A DNA stretch of 64,000 bases from Providencia rettgeri (GTDB lineage Bacteria > Pseudomonadota > Gammaproteobacteria > Enterobacterales > Enterobacteriaceae): contig NZ_CP053896.1 of assembly GCF_013255915.1 (NCBI RefSeq), positions 310,001-374,000 of the forward strand, written 5' to 3'. Positions 63,764-64,000 of this stretch are shown here, piece by piece. Each line of letters starts with the position of its first letter. Position 1 is the stretch's first letter. A model generated the notes under the pieces. The model did no database searches. It worked only from the letters and a program-made list of their open reading frames with translations, and was not told the origin of the DNA. Position numbers and translations under genes: made by a program.

Positions 63764-63807
63764 CAAAAGGCGTGAAATTTGACTACAATTTCGCGCCTTT
63801 TGTTTTT
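63764..63807 (+). terminator. Terminator of secE-nusG with possible overlapping rplK promoter
   Basis: 16-base arms (63764-63779 and 63787-63802; CAAAAGGCGTGAAATT / AATTTCGCGCCTTTTG, one T-G pair) followed by TTTTT. A TTGACT (63779-63784) in the loop, with an AT-rich -10-like TTTTAT (63804-63809), may be the start of the L11 operon promoter. Confidence 0.75.
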
Positions 63808-63848
63808 ATGTTCGGCGCAAATTAATGTGCGGGGCATGTTTAATGTAA

Positions 63849-64000
<152 letters not shown>

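Overview
The window is a contiguous stretch of enterobacterial chromosome with moderate-to-low GC. Almost every gene is recognisable as an orthologue of a known Enterobacterales gene. Gene content, protein lengths and local order point to Morganellaceae, most likely Providencia or a close relative. That placement is inferred from remembered family sequences, not from a search. I see no prophage, insertion sequence, CRISPR array or rRNA, and only one tRNA.

Layout. 1-7230: 3' end of a yidE-type transporter, avtA, tag, glyQS and tRNA-Pro(UGG). 7371-8957: an orphan two-partner-secretion outer-membrane transporter (TpsB) with no cargo gene. 9577-15279: the dppABCDF dipeptide importer. 15473-17837: a truncated pdeK/yhjK remnant (sensor plus HAMP only) and yhjJ; the cellulose (bcs) genes found here in E. 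coli are absent. 17904-25791: a serine hydrolase, a nitronate monooxygenase, yihY, a DUF1090 protein, rlmJ-gor, and a WYL-regulator/GST pair. 25870-33448: mobAB, yihD-srkA-dsbA, polA, the Spot 42 sRNA gene spf, and engB. 33772-42024: ppiA, pabA, argD, an unrecognised AT-rich 447-codon gene, crp, yhfA, prkB, yheU and yheT. 42126-48702: an accessory block (LysE-type exporter, murPQ/murR, arginine decarboxylase adiA) splitting yheT from yheS. 48783-55501: yheS, kefG-kefB, yheV, slyD, slyX, fkpA. 55799-62188: yheO-tusDCB and the str operon rpsL-rpsG-fusA-tuf. 62809-end: secE, nusG and the start of rplK.

How the genes work together. The dpp cassette imports dipeptides. murP-murQ, with murR as repressor, take up and open N-acetylmuramic acid-6-P; the murQ-murR spacer has a clear CRP site and a perfect palindrome suited to MurR. 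CRP itself and Spot 42, which CRP represses in E. coli, are in the same window. kefGB protects against electrophiles together with gor and a GST. mobAB, tusBCD, glyQS, engB, the str operon, secE/nusG and rplK serve cofactor synthesis, tRNA thiolation and translation.

Most notable observations: (i) the 447-codon gene between argD and crp, coiled-coil, Ser/Lys/Asn-rich and with eukaryote-like short motifs; (ii) the orphan TpsB, which lacks both the VRGY-motif arginine and its barrel-wall aspartate partner; (iii) joint loss of the bcs locus and of the catalytic half of PdeK; (iv) the direct joining of str-operon tuf to secE-nusG-rplK, with a 620-bp spacer containing a degenerate 17-18 bp tandem repeat and two long hairpins; (v) a perfect 28-bp palindrome between yheS and kefG; and (vi) a consensus DnaA box upstream of polA.
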